Shown here: positions 35,010-44,793 of the stretch, one piece after another
Numbering within the stretch: position 1 is the stretch's first letter
Layout: every line of letters begins with the position of its first letter
NCBI GenBank assembly: GCA_028715605.1
Contig: JAQURM010000001.1
Location: forward strand, 302,001 to 366,000
Length of the DNA stretch: 64,000 bases
Reading direction: 5' to 3'
Source of the DNA: Desulfovibrionales bacterium
GTDB lineage: Bacteria; Desulfobacterota; QYQD01
The notes under the pieces: generated by a model
The model's database searches: none
What the model saw: the letters and a program-made list of their open reading frames with translations, nothing else
What the model was told of the DNA's origin: nothing
Translations under genes and position numbers: made by a program

Positions 35010-35648
35010 ATGGCTTCTAAAGGGAAGAAAGACCGACGTATATATCAGTTTGAAATCAGCCGGGGCGGGTTGGTAACCATAGGTATAGCTGCCCTTGGCG
35101 TCCTTCTCTGGATGTTTATCTTTGGCATATGGGTAGGCCGGGATATGTTCAGCAGTGTTAACAAAGAACTTGAGGCCATGACCTCGCCACCTGCGACTCA
35201 AGGCGGGCAGCAACCTGAGGGAAATAAACCTCTGACGCCGGTTACCACTCAACAAGGAGAGGATCTTTTAGGGCAGGAGATGAACCAGGGCGGTCAACCT
35301 GTGCCAGGCCTTGAGGAGCCTGGCAACCTTCAGGCAGAAGAGGCAACAGGCGCTGGAAAAACAAGGCCATCTCCTAATGTTTTTTATACGTTACAGGTGG
35401 CCTCTCTTCGCGACGCAGCTAAGGCCGAAGAATTGAAGGCCGTGTGGGAAAAGAAAGGGTATGAGGTCTTTATTATCAAGGGTGAGATACCACGGGCCGG
35501 TGTATGGTACCGTGTACAGATCGGGCGGTTTAGTGCCGTAAGCGACGCCAATAGCGCTGCCGACCGTATAGCAGAGAAGGAAAACACCAGGCTGTTCATA
35601 ACTACAGTTTCCATCCCGGTTACTTCTGGCGAAAGCACAAAGGATTAG
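35010..35648 (+). CDS. Membrane-anchored SPOR-domain protein
   Basis: A 212-residue inner-membrane protein. A short basic cytoplasmic tail is followed by one transmembrane segment (VTIGIAALGVLLWMFIFGIWV, about residues 21-42), a Pro/Gln/Glu-rich periplasmic linker and a C-terminal SPOR domain (about 125-205) with FYTLQVASLRDAAKAEEL, a VWYRVQIGRF strand and a final helix. SPOR domains bind denuded glycan at division septa, as in FtsN. A role in cell division or septal wall work is likely. ATG 35010 follows GGGAG; GTG 34998 is an alternative. Bracketed with the next gene by the inverted repeats. Confidence 0.87.
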   Translation: MASKGKKDRRIYQFEISRGGLVTIGIAALGVLLWMFIFGIWVGRDMFSSVNKELEAMTSPPATQGGQQPEGNKPLTPVTTQQGEDLLGQEMNQGGQPVPGLEEPGNLQAEEATGAGKTRPSPNVFYTLQVASLRDAAKAEELKAVWEKKGYEVFIIKGEIPRAGVWYRVQIGRFSAVSDANSAADRIAEKENTRLFITTVSIPVTSGESTKD

Positions 35649-35651
35649 TAG

Positions 35652-36107
35652 ATGATACGTAAGGCCCGCATATCTGATGTCGCCAATATCCATCAATTGC
35701 TTAGCACGTTTGCCAAACAAGGCGATCTATTGGGTCGATCGTTAAGCGAGCTTTACGATAACCTGCGCGATTTCTATGTTTATCAGGATGGCGACCATGG
35801 GCCGGTCGTAGGTAGCTGCGCTTTGCATATTTGCTGGGGAGACCTTGCAGAGATCAGATCACTGGCTGTAGTTGAGGATTTTCAGAGGCGTGGAATAGGG
35901 AGAAGTCTGGTGGAGGCATGTATCAGCGAGGCCATTACCCTGGGTATTTACAGGATATTTACCCTGACAAACCGGCCGGATTTTTTTATGCGCCTTGGAT
36001 TTATAAAGATTGATAAGGCGACTTTGCCGCAAAAGATCTGGAGCGATTGCATAAAATGTTACAAATTCCCTCAATGTGATGAGGTAGCTTTGCTGTTAGA
36101 GGTATGA
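35652..36107 (+). CDS. ArgA-like GNAT N-acetyltransferase
   Basis: A 151-residue GNAT acetyltransferase. The acetyl-CoA site is visible in SLAVVEDFQRRGIGRSLVEAC (motif A, RRGIG). The last third, FMRLGFIKIDKATLPQKIW followed by SDCIKCYKFPQCDEVALL, is characteristic of the short N-acetylglutamate synthase-like proteins of deltaproteobacteria, so it may catalyse the first step of arginine synthesis. argJ lies 2.7 kb downstream, consistent with that. The two clustered Cys pairs (CIKC, C of PQC) near the end could bind metal. Four bases after the SPOR gene, AAAGGA before ATG. Confidence 0.82.
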   Translation: MIRKARISDVANIHQLLSTFAKQGDLLGRSLSELYDNLRDFYVYQDGDHGPVVGSCALHICWGDLAEIRSLAVVEDFQRRGIGRSLVEACISEAITLGIYRIFTLTNRPDFFMRLGFIKIDKATLPQKIWSDCIKCYKFPQCDEVALLLEV

Positions 36108-36280
36108 GCTGTCAGCATGTTTGTTATCCGTTATCCGTTAACCGTTAACCGTTGTCCGACATTTTCTTTCGGTAAACGGTCAACAGTGAATGGTGAACCG
36201 GCTTCATGCTTATAGCTGAGCGCTGATTGCTCCATCCGGCCTTAGGCCGACCGTAGGCCAGAAACGGTAGTTTCCGGATG
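36108..36280. repeat. Composite intergenic repeat, right member of an inverted pair
   Basis: Reverse-complement copy of 34788-34950, about 95% identical by eye. It is longer mainly because the word GTTAACGGATAACG is repeated where the left copy has it once. It fills the gap between the acetyltransferase and secA genes and, with its partner, brackets a 1.1-kb two-gene segment. Confidence 0.85.
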
Positions 36281-36318
36281 AAAACTAAATAGAAATTTAT
36301 TATTTGTTCGGGGTAAAG

Positions 36319-38847
36319 ATGATAGGCAGTCTATTAGCCAGGGTATTTGGCACTAAAAATGAGCGGGAAGTAAATAGATTAAGCTTAACGCTCAGCCACA
36401 TAAACAGTCTTGAGCCGTCCGTGCAGGCCTTGAGCGACGATGCGCTCCGGGGGAAGACGGAAGAATTCAAAAGTTGCCTGGCAAACGGGGAATCTCTCGA
36501 TAATCTCTTGCCGGAGGCCTTTGCCGCAGTCCGGGAAGCTTCCAGGCGGGTCCTGGGGCAGCGCCACTTTGACGTACAGATTATGGGCGGCATGGTCCTG
36601 CACCAGGGTAAGATTGCGGAGATGAAAACGGGCGAAGGGAAGACGCTGGTGGCTACCTTACCGGTCTATCTCAACGCCCTTACCGGAAGGGGCGTGCACG
36701 TGGTGACCGTGAATGATTATCTGGCCAGACGCGACGCCGAATGGATGGGTGGGATTTATAAATTTCTGGGCCTTTCGGTCGGGGTAATAGTGCACGGGCT
36801 GAACGATGCCGAACGCAAGCAGGCCTATTTTTCGGACATTACTTATGGCACTAACAATGAATTCGGGTTTGACTATCTCCGCGATAATATGAAGTTTAGC
36901 GTCGATGATTTTGTGCAGCGTGATTTTTATTACGCCCTGGTGGACGAGGTCGATAGTATCCTTATAGATGAGGCCCGTACTCCGCTTATCATTTCCGGAC
37001 CGGCGGAAGAGTCCACAGAACTTTATTATCGTGTAGATAAGATTATCCCAAAACTCCGATCAGAACAAGACTACGTGGTGGAGGAAAAGACACGCACTGT
37101 GGTCCTGACCGAGGAGGGTGTAGCCAAGGCGGAAAAATTGCTCAAGACAGACAATCTCTATGATCCTAAAAATATAGAGACGTTGCACCATGTGAACCAG
37201 GCCCTGCGAGCCCATACCCTTTTCAAGAAAGACGTTGATTATATAGTCAAAGATGGGGAAGTTATCATTGTGGATGAATTTACGGGCCGGCTCATGCCCG
37301 GCCGCCGCTACAGTGAAGGGCTGCACCAGGCCCTGGAAGCCAAGGAAGAAGTTAAAATTGAGAGTGAGAACCAGACCCTGGCCTCCGTTACCTTCCAGAA
37401 TTATTTCCGCATGTATGAGAAACTGGCCGGCATGACCGGTACGGCAGATACTGAAGCGGTGGAATTTCAGAAAATCTATAATCTTGAGGTAGTCATTATC
37501 CCCACCAATATGCCCATGATCCGTACCGATTATCCGGATGCTATCTATAAGACAGAGAATGAAAAATTCAAGGCTGTCGCACGGGAAATAAAAGAACTCC
37601 ATGCCAAAGGGCAGCCGGTGCTGGTGGGAACTATATCGATTGAGAAGTCAGAACGCTTGAGCAGCCTCTTACGCAAGGAAGGCATCAGGCATTCCGTGCT
37701 CAACGCCAAACACCATGAAAAGGAGGCGGAGATCGTGGCCCGGGCCGGGCAGCAAGGGGCCGTAACCCTCTCCACGAATATGGCCGGCCGGGGTACGGAT
37801 ATTGTCCTCGGCGAGGGTGTGCCTGATCTGGGCGGGTTGCATATTGTGGGCACCGAGAGACACGAGGCCAGGCGTATTGACAATCAGCTTCGCGGCCGGG
37901 CCGGACGTCAGGGCGACCAGGGTTCTTCGCGGTTTTATCTTTCTTTAGAAGATGACCTTTTGCGCATATTCGGTTCGGAACGTATCTCCTCTATCATGGA
38001 CAAACTGGGTATGGAAGAAGACCAACCCATTGAACACACCCTGGTTTCCAAGGCCATAGAAAATGCGCAAAAGAGGGTAGAGGCGCAGAATTTCGAGATC
38101 AGAAAACGTCTCCTGGAATATGACGACGTCATGAACCAGCAAAGAGAGGTTATATACAGACAGAGGCGCGAAATTTTGGGCAGCGATAACCTGCAGGAAT
38201 ATATCGGAGAAATGATCGAAGATATTGTTTCGGTTATGGTGGATGCCGTGGCGGACGAAAAGAGCCTGCCGGAAGAGTGGGATTTGAAGGGATTGGCCGA
38301 CCGGTGTTACAGCCAGTTTTCTATTCACCTATCCTTTGCCCCTGAAGAAGTCCGTAATTTTAACCGGGGCACCCTGGAAGATATGGTGTTGGCCAGAGTA
38401 AAAGAGGCGTATGCAGCCAGGGAAAGAGAGTTCGGTACAGAAACGTTTCGATCCCTGGAGCGTTTTATTACCTTACAGACCGTAGATAGTCTCTGGAAAG
38501 ATCACCTGCTCAATATGGATCACCTGAAAGAGGGGATAGGACTCCGTGGTTACGGACAGAAAGACCCGTTACAGGAATATAAGAAGGAAGGGTACGAGAT
38601 GTTTATGGCCATGGTGGAACGCATCAAAGAAGAAGCGGTCTCTACCCTCTTCCGCGTTCAGTTGGCCAGGGAGGCGGATTTAGAGACTTATCAGCGTCCC
38701 AAAAGGCAGGAATTCTCTTTAACCCGTGGCGACGAAGGTGAAGAAGAGAAAGAACCTGTGCGGCGGCAGGCCGAAAAAATCGGGCGCAATCAACTCTGCC
38801 CGTGCGGCAGCGGCAAAAAATATAAAAAGTGCTGTGGGAAAAAATAA
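36319..38847 (+). CDS. secA: Preprotein translocase ATPase SecA
   Basis: SecA drives export through SecYEG. The full layout is here in 842 residues: Walker [18 protein letters not shown] near residue 100, [15 protein letters not shown] (DEAD-like Walker B) near 205-220, the preprotein cross-linking domain, SERLSSLL and [12 protein letters not shown] in the second helicase domain, and a C-terminal zinc site [14 protein letters not shown] that binds SecB and lipids. ATG 36319 gives the standard [17 protein letters not shown] start with GGGGTAAAG upstream. Its end overlaps the argJ start. It would export the signal-peptide proteins of the left half. Confidence 0.97.
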   Translation: MIGSLLARVFGTKNEREVNRLSLTLSHINSLEPSVQALSDDALRGKTEEFKSCLANGESLDNLLPEAFAAVREASRRVLGQRHFDVQIMGGMVLHQGKIAEMKTGEGKTLVATLPVYLNALTGRGVHVVTVNDYLARRDAEWMGGIYKFLGLSVGVIVHGLNDAERKQAYFSDITYGTNNEFGFDYLRDNMKFSVDDFVQRDFYYALVDEVDSILIDEARTPLIISGPAEESTELYYRVDKIIPKLRSEQDYVVEEKTRTVVLTEEGVAKAEKLLKTDNLYDPKNIETLHHVNQALRAHTLFKKDVDYIVKDGEVIIVDEFTGRLMPGRRYSEGLHQALEAKEEVKIESENQTLASVTFQNYFRMYEKLAGMTGTADTEAVEFQKIYNLEVVIIPTNMPMIRTDYPDAIYKTENEKFKAVAREIKELHAKGQPVLVGTISIEKSERLSSLLRKEGIRHSVLNAKHHEKEAEIVARAGQQGAVTLSTNMAGRGTDIVLGEGVPDLGGLHIVGTERHEARRIDNQLRGRAGRQGDQGSSRFYLSLEDDLLRIFGSERISSIMDKLGMEEDQPIEHTLVSKAIENAQKRVEAQNFEIRKRLLEYDDVMNQQREVIYRQRREILGSDNLQEYIGEMIEDIVSVMVDAVADEKSLPEEWDLKGLADRCYSQFSIHLSFAPEEVRNFNRGTLEDMVLARVKEAYAAREREFGTETFRSLERFITLQTVDSLWKDHLLNMDHLKEGIGLRGYGQKDPLQEYKKEGYEMFMAMVERIKEEAVSTLFRVQLAREADLETYQRPKRQEFSLTRGDEGEEEKEPVRRQAEKIGRNQLCPCGSGKKYKKCCGKK

Positions 38848-40033
38848 CCAGCAGATAAAAGGCTTTTTATTTTCGGCTACCGGGGCCTCCATCAAAAAGC
38901 CGGGGCGTTTGGACGTAGGGCTGATTTATGCCGAGAAGCCGGCCGTGGCGGCGGGCGTATTTACCAGAAATCGCGTCAAGGCTGCGCCGGTCATCATAAG
39001 TCGGGAGCGCCTGCGTCGGGGAGCGGCTCAGGCCATCCTTGTAAACAGCGGGAACGCTAATGCCTGTACCGGAGAGCAGGGGCTGGAGGATGCCCGGGAG
39101 TCGGCGCGTGTTCTGGCAAAACATTTGGAGATAAAAGAAAAACTGGCGCTGGTGGCCTCGACCGGCGTTATCGGTCAGTTCCTGCCTATGGAGAGGATTA
39201 AAGGGGCCATTCCCCCCCTGGCGCAGTCCCTTGCGCCGAACCGCCTGGCTGAGGTCAGCCGGGCTATCCTGACTACAGATAAGATGCCTAAGACAGCCTT
39301 TCGCGAAGGTAATATCGACGGCGTTCCCATCCGTATGGCGGCTATAGCCAAGGGGGCAGGGATGATTATGCCGCAGATGGCGACCATGCTCTGTTTTGTC
39401 ATGACCGACGCCGCCATAAGGGCCGATGCCCTGAGGGCATCTTTGCATCGCGCGGTTTCGCTGTCTTTTAACCGGATCACGGTAGATGGAGATATGAGCA
39501 CTAACGATTCGGTGATAATCCTGGCCAGTGGCGAAGCCAATAATAAGCGCATAGATATTGACGATTCTGCGGGCAGAGGCGTTTTTGAAAAGCTGCTGGG
39601 CGAGCTTCTTATAGACCTGGCCAGGAGGATCGTACGGGATGGCGAGGGAGCCACAAAGCTGGTGGAGGTTCGTGTCACCGGCGCCGGCACTGTTGGCGAG
39701 GCCCGTAAGGCCGCTTACGCCGTGGCTAATTCCAACCTGGTAAAGACAGCGCTGTTTGGGGAAGACGCTAACTGGGGGCGGATTATGGCCGCTCTGGGAA
39801 GGTCCGGTGTCCCCATGGATCCGGGGAGGGTGAGCGTTGCTATAAACACGTTCCCCCTGGTTAAAAACGGCCTGGGCTGCGGACCGGAGGCAGAAATGGC
39901 GGCTACCGGGGCTATGCGTCAGGAAGAATTTATCCTGCGCATAGACCTGGACAGAGGTCCTTGTGATTTTAACGTCTGGACATGCGACCTGTCAGCGGAT
40001 TATGTGCGTATAAATGCTTCATATCGCAGCTGA
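38834..40033 (+). CDS. argJ: Bifunctional ornithine acetyltransferase / N-acetylglutamate synthase ArgJ
   Basis: ArgJ transfers acetyl from N-acetylornithine to glutamate (arginine cycle) and may also use acetyl-CoA. The precursor cleaves itself at the Thr in [16 protein letters not shown] near residue 190-205, giving two chains. [24 protein letters not shown] and [17 protein letters not shown] are family hallmarks. I chose GTG 38834, which yields [11 protein letters not shown] and overlaps secA by 14 bases; the frame is open further up, but that stretch is secA sequence. About 399 residues is normal. The ArgA-like gene upstream and ArgJ supply the same pathway. Confidence 0.93.
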   Translation: MGKNNQQIKGFLFSATGASIKKPGRLDVGLIYAEKPAVAAGVFTRNRVKAAPVIISRERLRRGAAQAILVNSGNANACTGEQGLEDARESARVLAKHLEIKEKLALVASTGVIGQFLPMERIKGAIPPLAQSLAPNRLAEVSRAILTTDKMPKTAFREGNIDGVPIRMAAIAKGAGMIMPQMATMLCFVMTDAAIRADALRASLHRAVSLSFNRITVDGDMSTNDSVIILASGEANNKRIDIDDSAGRGVFEKLLGELLIDLARRIVRDGEGATKLVEVRVTGAGTVGEARKAAYAVANSNLVKTALFGEDANWGRIMAALGRSGVPMDPGRVSVAINTFPLVKNGLGCGPEAEMAATGAMRQEEFILRIDLDRGPCDFNVWTCDLSADYVRINASYRS

Positions 40034-40120
40034 TCAGTATATAAACCCTTTTTGAGAACTATCTGATTTTAATTGCAAAGGCGCCTTTTTTGTGTTAAAA
40101 AGCAACGTTTTAAATACACA

Positions 40121-40181
40121 CACCCTCTGATTAGCCTTGGTGTCCGCCTTGGGCGGGGTTAACGGTGAGATGCGGAGGGTG
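40121..40181 (+). promoter_or_regulatory. Structured rpsB leader (S2 autoregulation candidate)
   Basis: CACCCTC (40121-40127) pairs with GAGGGTG (40175-40181); inside, CCGCC (40144-40148) and GGCGG (40152-40156) form a hairpin. The branch closes 32 bases before the rpsB ATG. Bacterial rpsB-tsf operons are commonly controlled by S2 binding to their own leader; whether this is such a site is inference from position and fold. Confidence 0.4.
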
Positions 40182-40212
40182 GTGGAACTAACCAAGGAAC
40201 AGGAGGAATATT

Positions 40213-41016
40213 ATGTCTTATGTTACCATGAAACAATTATTGGAAGCCGGGGTCCACTTTGGTCACCAGACCAGGCGGTGGAATCCCAAGATGAAACCTT
40301 ACATTTTTGGCACTAGAAACGGCATTTATATTATTGACCTGCAAAAGACCGTGCAATTATTCAAGACTGCTTACGATTTTGTTGTGCAGGCGACGACCGG
40401 GGGAAAACCTGTTTTATTTGTGGGGACAAAGAAACAGGCCCAGGAGTCTATTGCAGAAGAGGCCAACCGCTGCGGTATGTTTTATGTGAACAGTCGCTGG
40501 TTGGGCGGCACCCTAACTAATTTCCAGACTATCCGTAAAAGCATCGACCGCCTTAAGACTCTGGAAGCCATGAAGGAGGATGGAAGCATCCATCGTTTTA
40601 AAAAGAAAGAAATCCTTCAAATGGAGAAGGAGATTGTTAAATTAGAAAAATCACTGGGGGGTATCAAAGAGATGGGAAAATTGCCCGGGGCCCTCTTTGT
40701 GGTTGATCCCAGGAAGGAGTATATCGCCATAACCGAGGCCCGAAAGCTGGGCATTCCTGTTGTTGCTATAGTTGATACTAATTGTGATCCCGACGGTATT
40801 GATTACCTGATACCCGGAAATGATGATGCGATAAGGGCTATCAGGCTTCTCACCTCACGAATAGCCGATGCCTGCTTAGAAGGCAAGGGGCGTTTAGAGG
40901 AGGCCCTTCAGGCCGTAACTGATAAGACTGCGGCGGAGACCGAGTCGGTAGGGTTGACAGGGGATACTGGGCCACAAGAAGAATTGTTACCGGCCTCGGC
41001 AGAGGATGAAGGTTAA
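40213..41016 (+). CDS. rpsB: 30S ribosomal protein S2
   Basis: S2 lies on the back of the 30S subunit and is added late. [33 protein letters not shown] is represented by its start and the [14 protein letters not shown] signature; [19 protein letters not shown] and [12 protein letters not shown] are also conserved, and the [14 protein letters not shown] stretch is near the C-terminal domain. The last 35 residues are an acidic, variable tail, typical of this group. Length 267. It opens the rpsB-tsf-pyrH-frr order that is common to many bacteria, with AGGAGG before the ATG. Confidence 0.97.
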   Translation: MSYVTMKQLLEAGVHFGHQTRRWNPKMKPYIFGTRNGIYIIDLQKTVQLFKTAYDFVVQATTGGKPVLFVGTKKQAQESIAEEANRCGMFYVNSRWLGGTLTNFQTIRKSIDRLKTLEAMKEDGSIHRFKKKEILQMEKEIVKLEKSLGGIKEMGKLPGALFVVDPRKEYIAITEARKLGIPVVAIVDTNCDPDGIDYLIPGNDDAIRAIRLLTSRIADACLEGKGRLEEALQAVTDKTAAETESVGLTGDTGPQEELLPASAEDEG

Positions 41017-41031
41017 CCCTTGCGATGTCAA

Positions 41032-41160
41032 GAAGTTCAAAATTCAAAGCTCAAAATTAAAATCACTACCAAATGTCAAAGCTCAAATAGAGAAGCGCCT
41101 TTGACATTTGTCATTTGAACTTCATTTGAACTTTGGGTTTTGTCATTTGAAATTTGCGCA
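41032..41160. repeat. Intergenic dyad, CATTTGAACTTTG word family
   Basis: The left half has TTCAAAATTCAAAGCTC and ATGTCAAAGCTCAAATAG; the right half answers with TTTGACATTTGTCATTTG, TTCATTTGAACTTTGGG and TGTCATTTGAAATTTG. Arms are composed of tandem words of 8-9 bases with single changes. It fills the rpsB-tsf gap and would be copied into the joint mRNA. Confidence 0.75.
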
Positions 41161-41234
41161 AAGCGTTTTTGGTTGCGGCTTTGCCGCGCTGTGGTTAATC
41201 TTTTGATAATATGTCTAGTTTTAAGGGGGTAAGA

Positions 41235-41840
41235 ATGGTGGAAATTTCGGCAAATACTATAAAGGAATTACGCGATAAGACCAATGCGGGCATTATGGAT
41301 TGTAAGTTAGCCCTTAAGGAATGTCAGGGAGATATGGAAAAGGCAATTGCCTACCTTCGCAAAAAGGGATTGGCCGTGGCCGTTAAACGCGCTGGCCGGG
41401 CGATGACCGAAGGAGCTGTTCGGGCGTATATCCATGCCGGCGGCAAGATAGGCGTGTTGGTAGAAGTTAACTGTGAAACAGATTTTGTGGCCAAGACAGA
41501 CCAATTCCAGGAATTTGTTAAGAATATAGCCATGCATATTGCTGCGGCCAATCCGATTTATCTACGCAGAGAGGATGTCCATGCCGCGGTAATAGAAAAA
41601 GAGAAGGAGATTTACCGCGCCCAGGCTGTTGAAACCGGAAAGCCGGAGAAGATCCTGGACAAGATAGTTGAAGGGCGACTAGAAAAATATTATGGTGAAA
41701 TCTGCCTCTTGGAGCAGAAATATGTACGCGATCCCGACCTTACCATTCAGGATGTTTTAAATGAGTTAATAACCAAGACCGGAGAAAACGTATCTGTTCG
41801 ACGTTTTACGCGGTATCAGCTCGGTGAAAATGGTGAATAG
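41235..41840 (+). CDS. tsf: Elongation factor Ts (short form)
   Basis: EF-Ts exchanges GDP for GTP on EF-Tu. The N-terminal UBA-like module with [19 protein letters not shown] and the core block [16 protein letters not shown] are intact. At 201 residues it is of the short type with a reduced dimerisation domain, in contrast to about 280 in Escherichia coli; such forms are usual in Thermus and many deltaproteobacteria. ATG 41235 has AAGGGGG upstream; an in-frame ATG at 41211 would place that site inside the coding part. pyrH starts 5 bases after the stop. Confidence 0.94.
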   Translation: MVEISANTIKELRDKTNAGIMDCKLALKECQGDMEKAIAYLRKKGLAVAVKRAGRAMTEGAVRAYIHAGGKIGVLVEVNCETDFVAKTDQFQEFVKNIAMHIAAANPIYLRREDVHAAVIEKEKEIYRAQAVETGKPEKILDKIVEGRLEKYYGEICLLEQKYVRDPDLTIQDVLNELITKTGENVSVRRFTRYQLGENGE

Positions 41841-41845
41841 GTCTG

Positions 41846-42568
41846 ATGACCCCCAAGTATAAACGAGTCTTGCTAAAATTAAGCGGTGAGGCCCTGTTGG
41901 GCGGTCAATCATTTGGCATAAGCCACGATGTCCTGACTTTTATCTCCGAAGAGATTAAAGAGATAATGGGACTGGGCGTACAACTGGCGGTGGTCATTGG
42001 CGGCGGCAATATCTTTCGGGGCATAGCCGGCGCTTCCCAGGGTATGGACAGGGCTTCTGCTGACTATATGGGCATGTTGGCTACGGTGATAAATGCCCTG
42101 GCTCTGCAGGATGCCCTGGAAAAAAAAGGCGTCCAGACCCGGGTGCAGACCGCTATTGAGATGCGGGAAGTAGCCGAACCCTACATAAGACGGCGCTCAA
42201 TCCGGCATCTGGAAAAAGGAAGGGTGGTTATATTCGGAGCCGGTACCGGTAACCCCTATTTTACCACGGACACCACCGCCGCCCTCCGCGCCATGGAGAT
42301 TCACGCCGATGTTATTCTTAAGGCCACGCGAGTGGACGGGGTCTATGACCGGGACCCTCTTAAAGATAAAAAGGCCAGGATGTTTCGCAACTTGACTTAC
42401 CTGGATGTATTGCAGAAAAAATTACGCGTTATGGATGCCACGGCTATTTCTTTAGCTATGGATCATCAAAAGCCTATAATAATCTTTAATATTCAAAAAA
42501 AGGGGAATATTAAGAAAGCTATTTTTGGAAAACCGGTCGGAACAACAGTGCAGGGCGCCGAACCATGA
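41846..42568 (+). CDS. pyrH: Uridylate kinase PyrH
   Basis: UMP kinase of the amino-acid kinase fold; it makes UDP for nucleotides and cell-wall sugars. The 240 residues open with [16 protein letters not shown], then [32 protein letters not shown], and the [16 protein letters not shown] loop that binds [15 protein letters not shown] is the ATP-side motif. It lies between tsf and frr as in most bacteria, and its TGA overlaps the frr ATG, so they are translated in series. Nothing is atypical. Confidence 0.96.
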   Translation: MTPKYKRVLLKLSGEALLGGQSFGISHDVLTFISEEIKEIMGLGVQLAVVIGGGNIFRGIAGASQGMDRASADYMGMLATVINALALQDALEKKGVQTRVQTAIEMREVAEPYIRRRSIRHLEKGRVVIFGAGTGNPYFTTDTTAALRAMEIHADVILKATRVDGVYDRDPLKDKKARMFRNLTYLDVLQKKLRVMDATAISLAMDHQKPIIIFNIQKKGNIKKAIFGKPVGTTVQGAEP

Positions 42569-43122
42569 AGGACGAAGTCTTAAAAGATTTAAAGGCTAAA
42601 ATGGAAAAGACCATTGAGGTCTTTAAACATGAGCTGGCCAGGATGCGTACCGGAAGGGCATCTGTTTCCCTCTTTGACGGCATTAAAGTGGACTATTATG
42701 GCTCCATGTTGCCGCTTAGCCAGGTGGCCTCTCTTACTGTGCCGGAACCCAGGCTTATTACTATTCAGCCCTGGGATACCAATGCCCTGGCCAATATTGA
42801 GCGGGCCATACTTAAATCAGAACTGGGGTTGACACCGGCAAATGACGGGAAAATTATACGGATAGCCATACCGCCTCTTACAGAAGAACGGCGGAAAGAG
42901 ATCGTTAAATTGGTTAAAAAAACCACCGAGGAATACCGGGTTATCCTTCGGAATATACGCCGCGATGCCAACGAAGAACTTAAGGGTTTAAAAAAAGAAA
43001 AGATAATTTCAGAGGATGAAGCCTTTGCCGTGCAGGAAGAGGTACAAAAGATAACAGATAATTATATTAAAAAAGTGGAGCAGCTTTACGCTGAAAAGGA
43101 GAAAGAGATATTGGCATTTTAA
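42565..43122 (+). CDS. frr: Ribosome recycling factor
   Basis: RRF splits post-termination ribosomes together with EF-G. The 185-residue protein shows the long helical start [20 protein letters not shown], the [20 protein letters not shown] hinge domain, and the C-terminal helix with [15 protein letters not shown]. The conserved RTGRAS motif near residue 29-34 and NIRRDAN near 130-136 are present. The ATG overlaps pyrH by four bases. An 85-base gap of no obvious structure follows before uppS. Confidence 0.96.
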   Translation: MKDEVLKDLKAKMEKTIEVFKHELARMRTGRASVSLFDGIKVDYYGSMLPLSQVASLTVPEPRLITIQPWDTNALANIERAILKSELGLTPANDGKIIRIAIPPLTEERRKEIVKLVKKTTEEYRVILRNIRRDANEELKGLKKEKIISEDEAFAVQEEVQKITDNYIKKVEQLYAEKEKEILAF

Positions 43123-43207
43123 TAAATAGCCATTTAAGTATATTTTCTCTCCCTGGAAATTATCCGGTCATTCCCTAAGTTATCTCTCGATGTAGGGGTC
43201 GCAGACT

Positions 43208-43978
43208 TTGCCTCATTCAGATAGTCCGTTGTTAGATCCAAAAAAATTGCCCCGGCACTTAGCCATAATCATGGATGGAAATGGACGCTGGGCGAAATCG
43301 CGTTCTTTGCCTCGGATTGCCGGTCACCGGCGAGGTGTTGAATCTGTGCGCGAGGTAGTCCGGACTTGTCGGGAGATAGGGATTAAGTTTCTTACCTTAT
43401 ATGCCTTTTCTCAGGAAAACTGGCAACGCCCGCCAGGTGAAGTCAATGCCCTTATGGGTCTCCTTTCTGATTACTTAGAAAAAGAACTGGCGGAGATGCT
43501 TGCCAACGGGATATCGCTAAGGGCTATCGGGGAGATAAAAAGACTTCCCCGGCCTGTTTATGAGGTCTTGTTGCGTACGGTTAAACAAACAGAGTCTAAT
43601 CAGGATATGGTTCTCACCCTGGCATTAAGTTACAGCGGTCGTGATGAGATCGTGCGTGCCGTGCGGGAGATCGCGCGCAGGGTAAACCAGGGTGCCCTGC
43701 TACCGGATGAAATAAGCGAAGGATATATAAGCCAGACCCTGGATACCGCCGCCGCCGGACTGCCTGATCCGGACTTCCTTATAAGAACAAGCGGAGAATA
43801 TCGCTTAAGCAATTTTCTCCTCTGGCAAATGGCCTATACGGAAAACTATATCACCGACGTCCTATGGCCGGACTTTCGTAGAGAGGACCTCGTAAGGGCC
43901 CTCCTGGATTACCAGGAAAGAGAGCGGCGTTTTGGCCTGACCAGTGAACAGATTAAAGGCGCCTATGCAGCACCTTAA
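43208..43978 (+). CDS. uppS: Undecaprenyl diphosphate synthase UppS
   Basis: cis-Prenyltransferase that makes the C55 lipid carrier for peptidoglycan and other wall polymers. HLAIIMDGNGRWAKSR at residues about 16-31 carries the catalytic Asp; GHRRGVESVREVV, LTLYAFSQENWQRP and the C-terminal DFLIRTSGEYRLSNFLLWQ are the other conserved regions. It starts with TTG at 43208 after a TAGGGGT site, 256 residues. The product feeds the same pathway as the downstream dxr (isoprenoid precursor). cdsA begins inside its last few codons. Confidence 0.95.
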   Translation: MPHSDSPLLDPKKLPRHLAIIMDGNGRWAKSRSLPRIAGHRRGVESVREVVRTCREIGIKFLTLYAFSQENWQRPPGEVNALMGLLSDYLEKELAEMLANGISLRAIGEIKRLPRPVYEVLLRTVKQTESNQDMVLTLALSYSGRDEIVRAVREIARRVNQGALLPDEISEGYISQTLDTAAAGLPDPDFLIRTSGEYRLSNFLLWQMAYTENYITDVLWPDFRREDLVRALLDYQERERRFGLTSEQIKGAYAAP

Positions 43979-44771
43979 ACGTATAATAACCGCCCTGATT
44001 GCTACGCCCCTTCTAATAGCCGTTATATGGTATGGGCCCAGGTCTGTTTTTTTGTTGGTGATTCTGGCCACTGTGGCCATTAGTTTGCTGGAGTACTACG
44101 CCCTGGCCGGGAGAATCGATCTCTCCCTCCCGGTTTATTTCGGCATCTTGTTAGGCAGCCTCATCGTCCTTTCCAGTTATAATTTTTCCTTCCCCTGCAC
44201 CCTGGCAGTGCTTTTTTTAATCACGGCCTTGAGTCTTGCATACTATTTGTTCAATTATGAGCCTCATCCCAAGGTCATTTATTCAATGGGCGTTTTCATT
44301 GCCGGTCTGGTATATGTGGCCTTTTCCCTATCTCACCTTGTTCTTATAAGACATCTGGCCATGGGACGTATCTGGATTTTATTTCTTTTGGCCGTAGTCT
44401 TTGCGGGTGACGCCGGCGCTTACTGCGTAGGTGTTCTCTTGGGACGTCATAAGCTTTATCCGCGTGTAAGTCCGGGAAAGACCATAGAAGGGGCTATCGG
44501 GGGGCTGGCGGCCAGCATTGGGGCGGCCTATCTCATGAGCATTCATTTTTTCCCCTGGATAACTGTGCGACAGGTTGTTTTTCTGGCCCTTTCCCTGGGA
44601 ATTACCGCTCAAATTGGAGACCTTGTGGAGTCCATGTTTAAACGTTCTGCCCAGGTGAAAGATTCAGGCAAACTCTTTCCGGGGCATGGGGGGATGCTGG
44701 ATCGCATAGATGGGGTTATCCTGGCCGCACCCGTCCTCTTTTATGAGCTGGTGTTTTTCATCCGGCCCTAA
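43965..44771 (+). CDS. cdsA: Phosphatidate cytidylyltransferase CdsA
   Basis: Integral membrane enzyme that makes CDP-diacylglycerol, the common precursor used by PssA in the same window. The 268 residues are mostly transmembrane segments (about seven to eight), with the C-terminal family signature GDLVESMFKRSAQVKDSG followed by LFPGHGGMLDRIDG. I chose ATG 43965 (MQHLKRIITALIATPLL), which overlaps uppS by 14 bases and has AAAGG upstream; an in-frame ATG at 43944 lies deeper in uppS. The uppS-cdsA-dxr-rseP order is widespread. Confidence 0.94.
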   Translation: MQHLKRIITALIATPLLIAVIWYGPRSVFLLVILATVAISLLEYYALAGRIDLSLPVYFGILLGSLIVLSSYNFSFPCTLAVLFLITALSLAYYLFNYEPHPKVIYSMGVFIAGLVYVAFSLSHLVLIRHLAMGRIWILFLLAVVFAGDAGAYCVGVLLGRHKLYPRVSPGKTIEGAIGGLAASIGAAYLMSIHFFPWITVRQVVFLALSLGITAQIGDLVESMFKRSAQVKDSGKLFPGHGGMLDRIDGVILAAPVLFYELVFFIRP

Positions 44772-44793
44772 CTTGCAGTAAAGGTATGCCGCA

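Noticed and set aside
34788-36280. Insertion sequence bounded by the inverted repeats
   Set aside because: The enclosed genes are a SPOR protein and an acetyltransferase; there is no transposase and no clear target duplication.
38726-38833. Longer argJ start inside secA
   Set aside because: The extra codons are secA zinc-tail sequence in another frame, and the ArgJ family begins near GTG 38834.
40074-40092. Terminator after argJ at AAAGGCGCCTTTTTT
   Set aside because: The palindrome has no loop and only six pairs, too weak to call.
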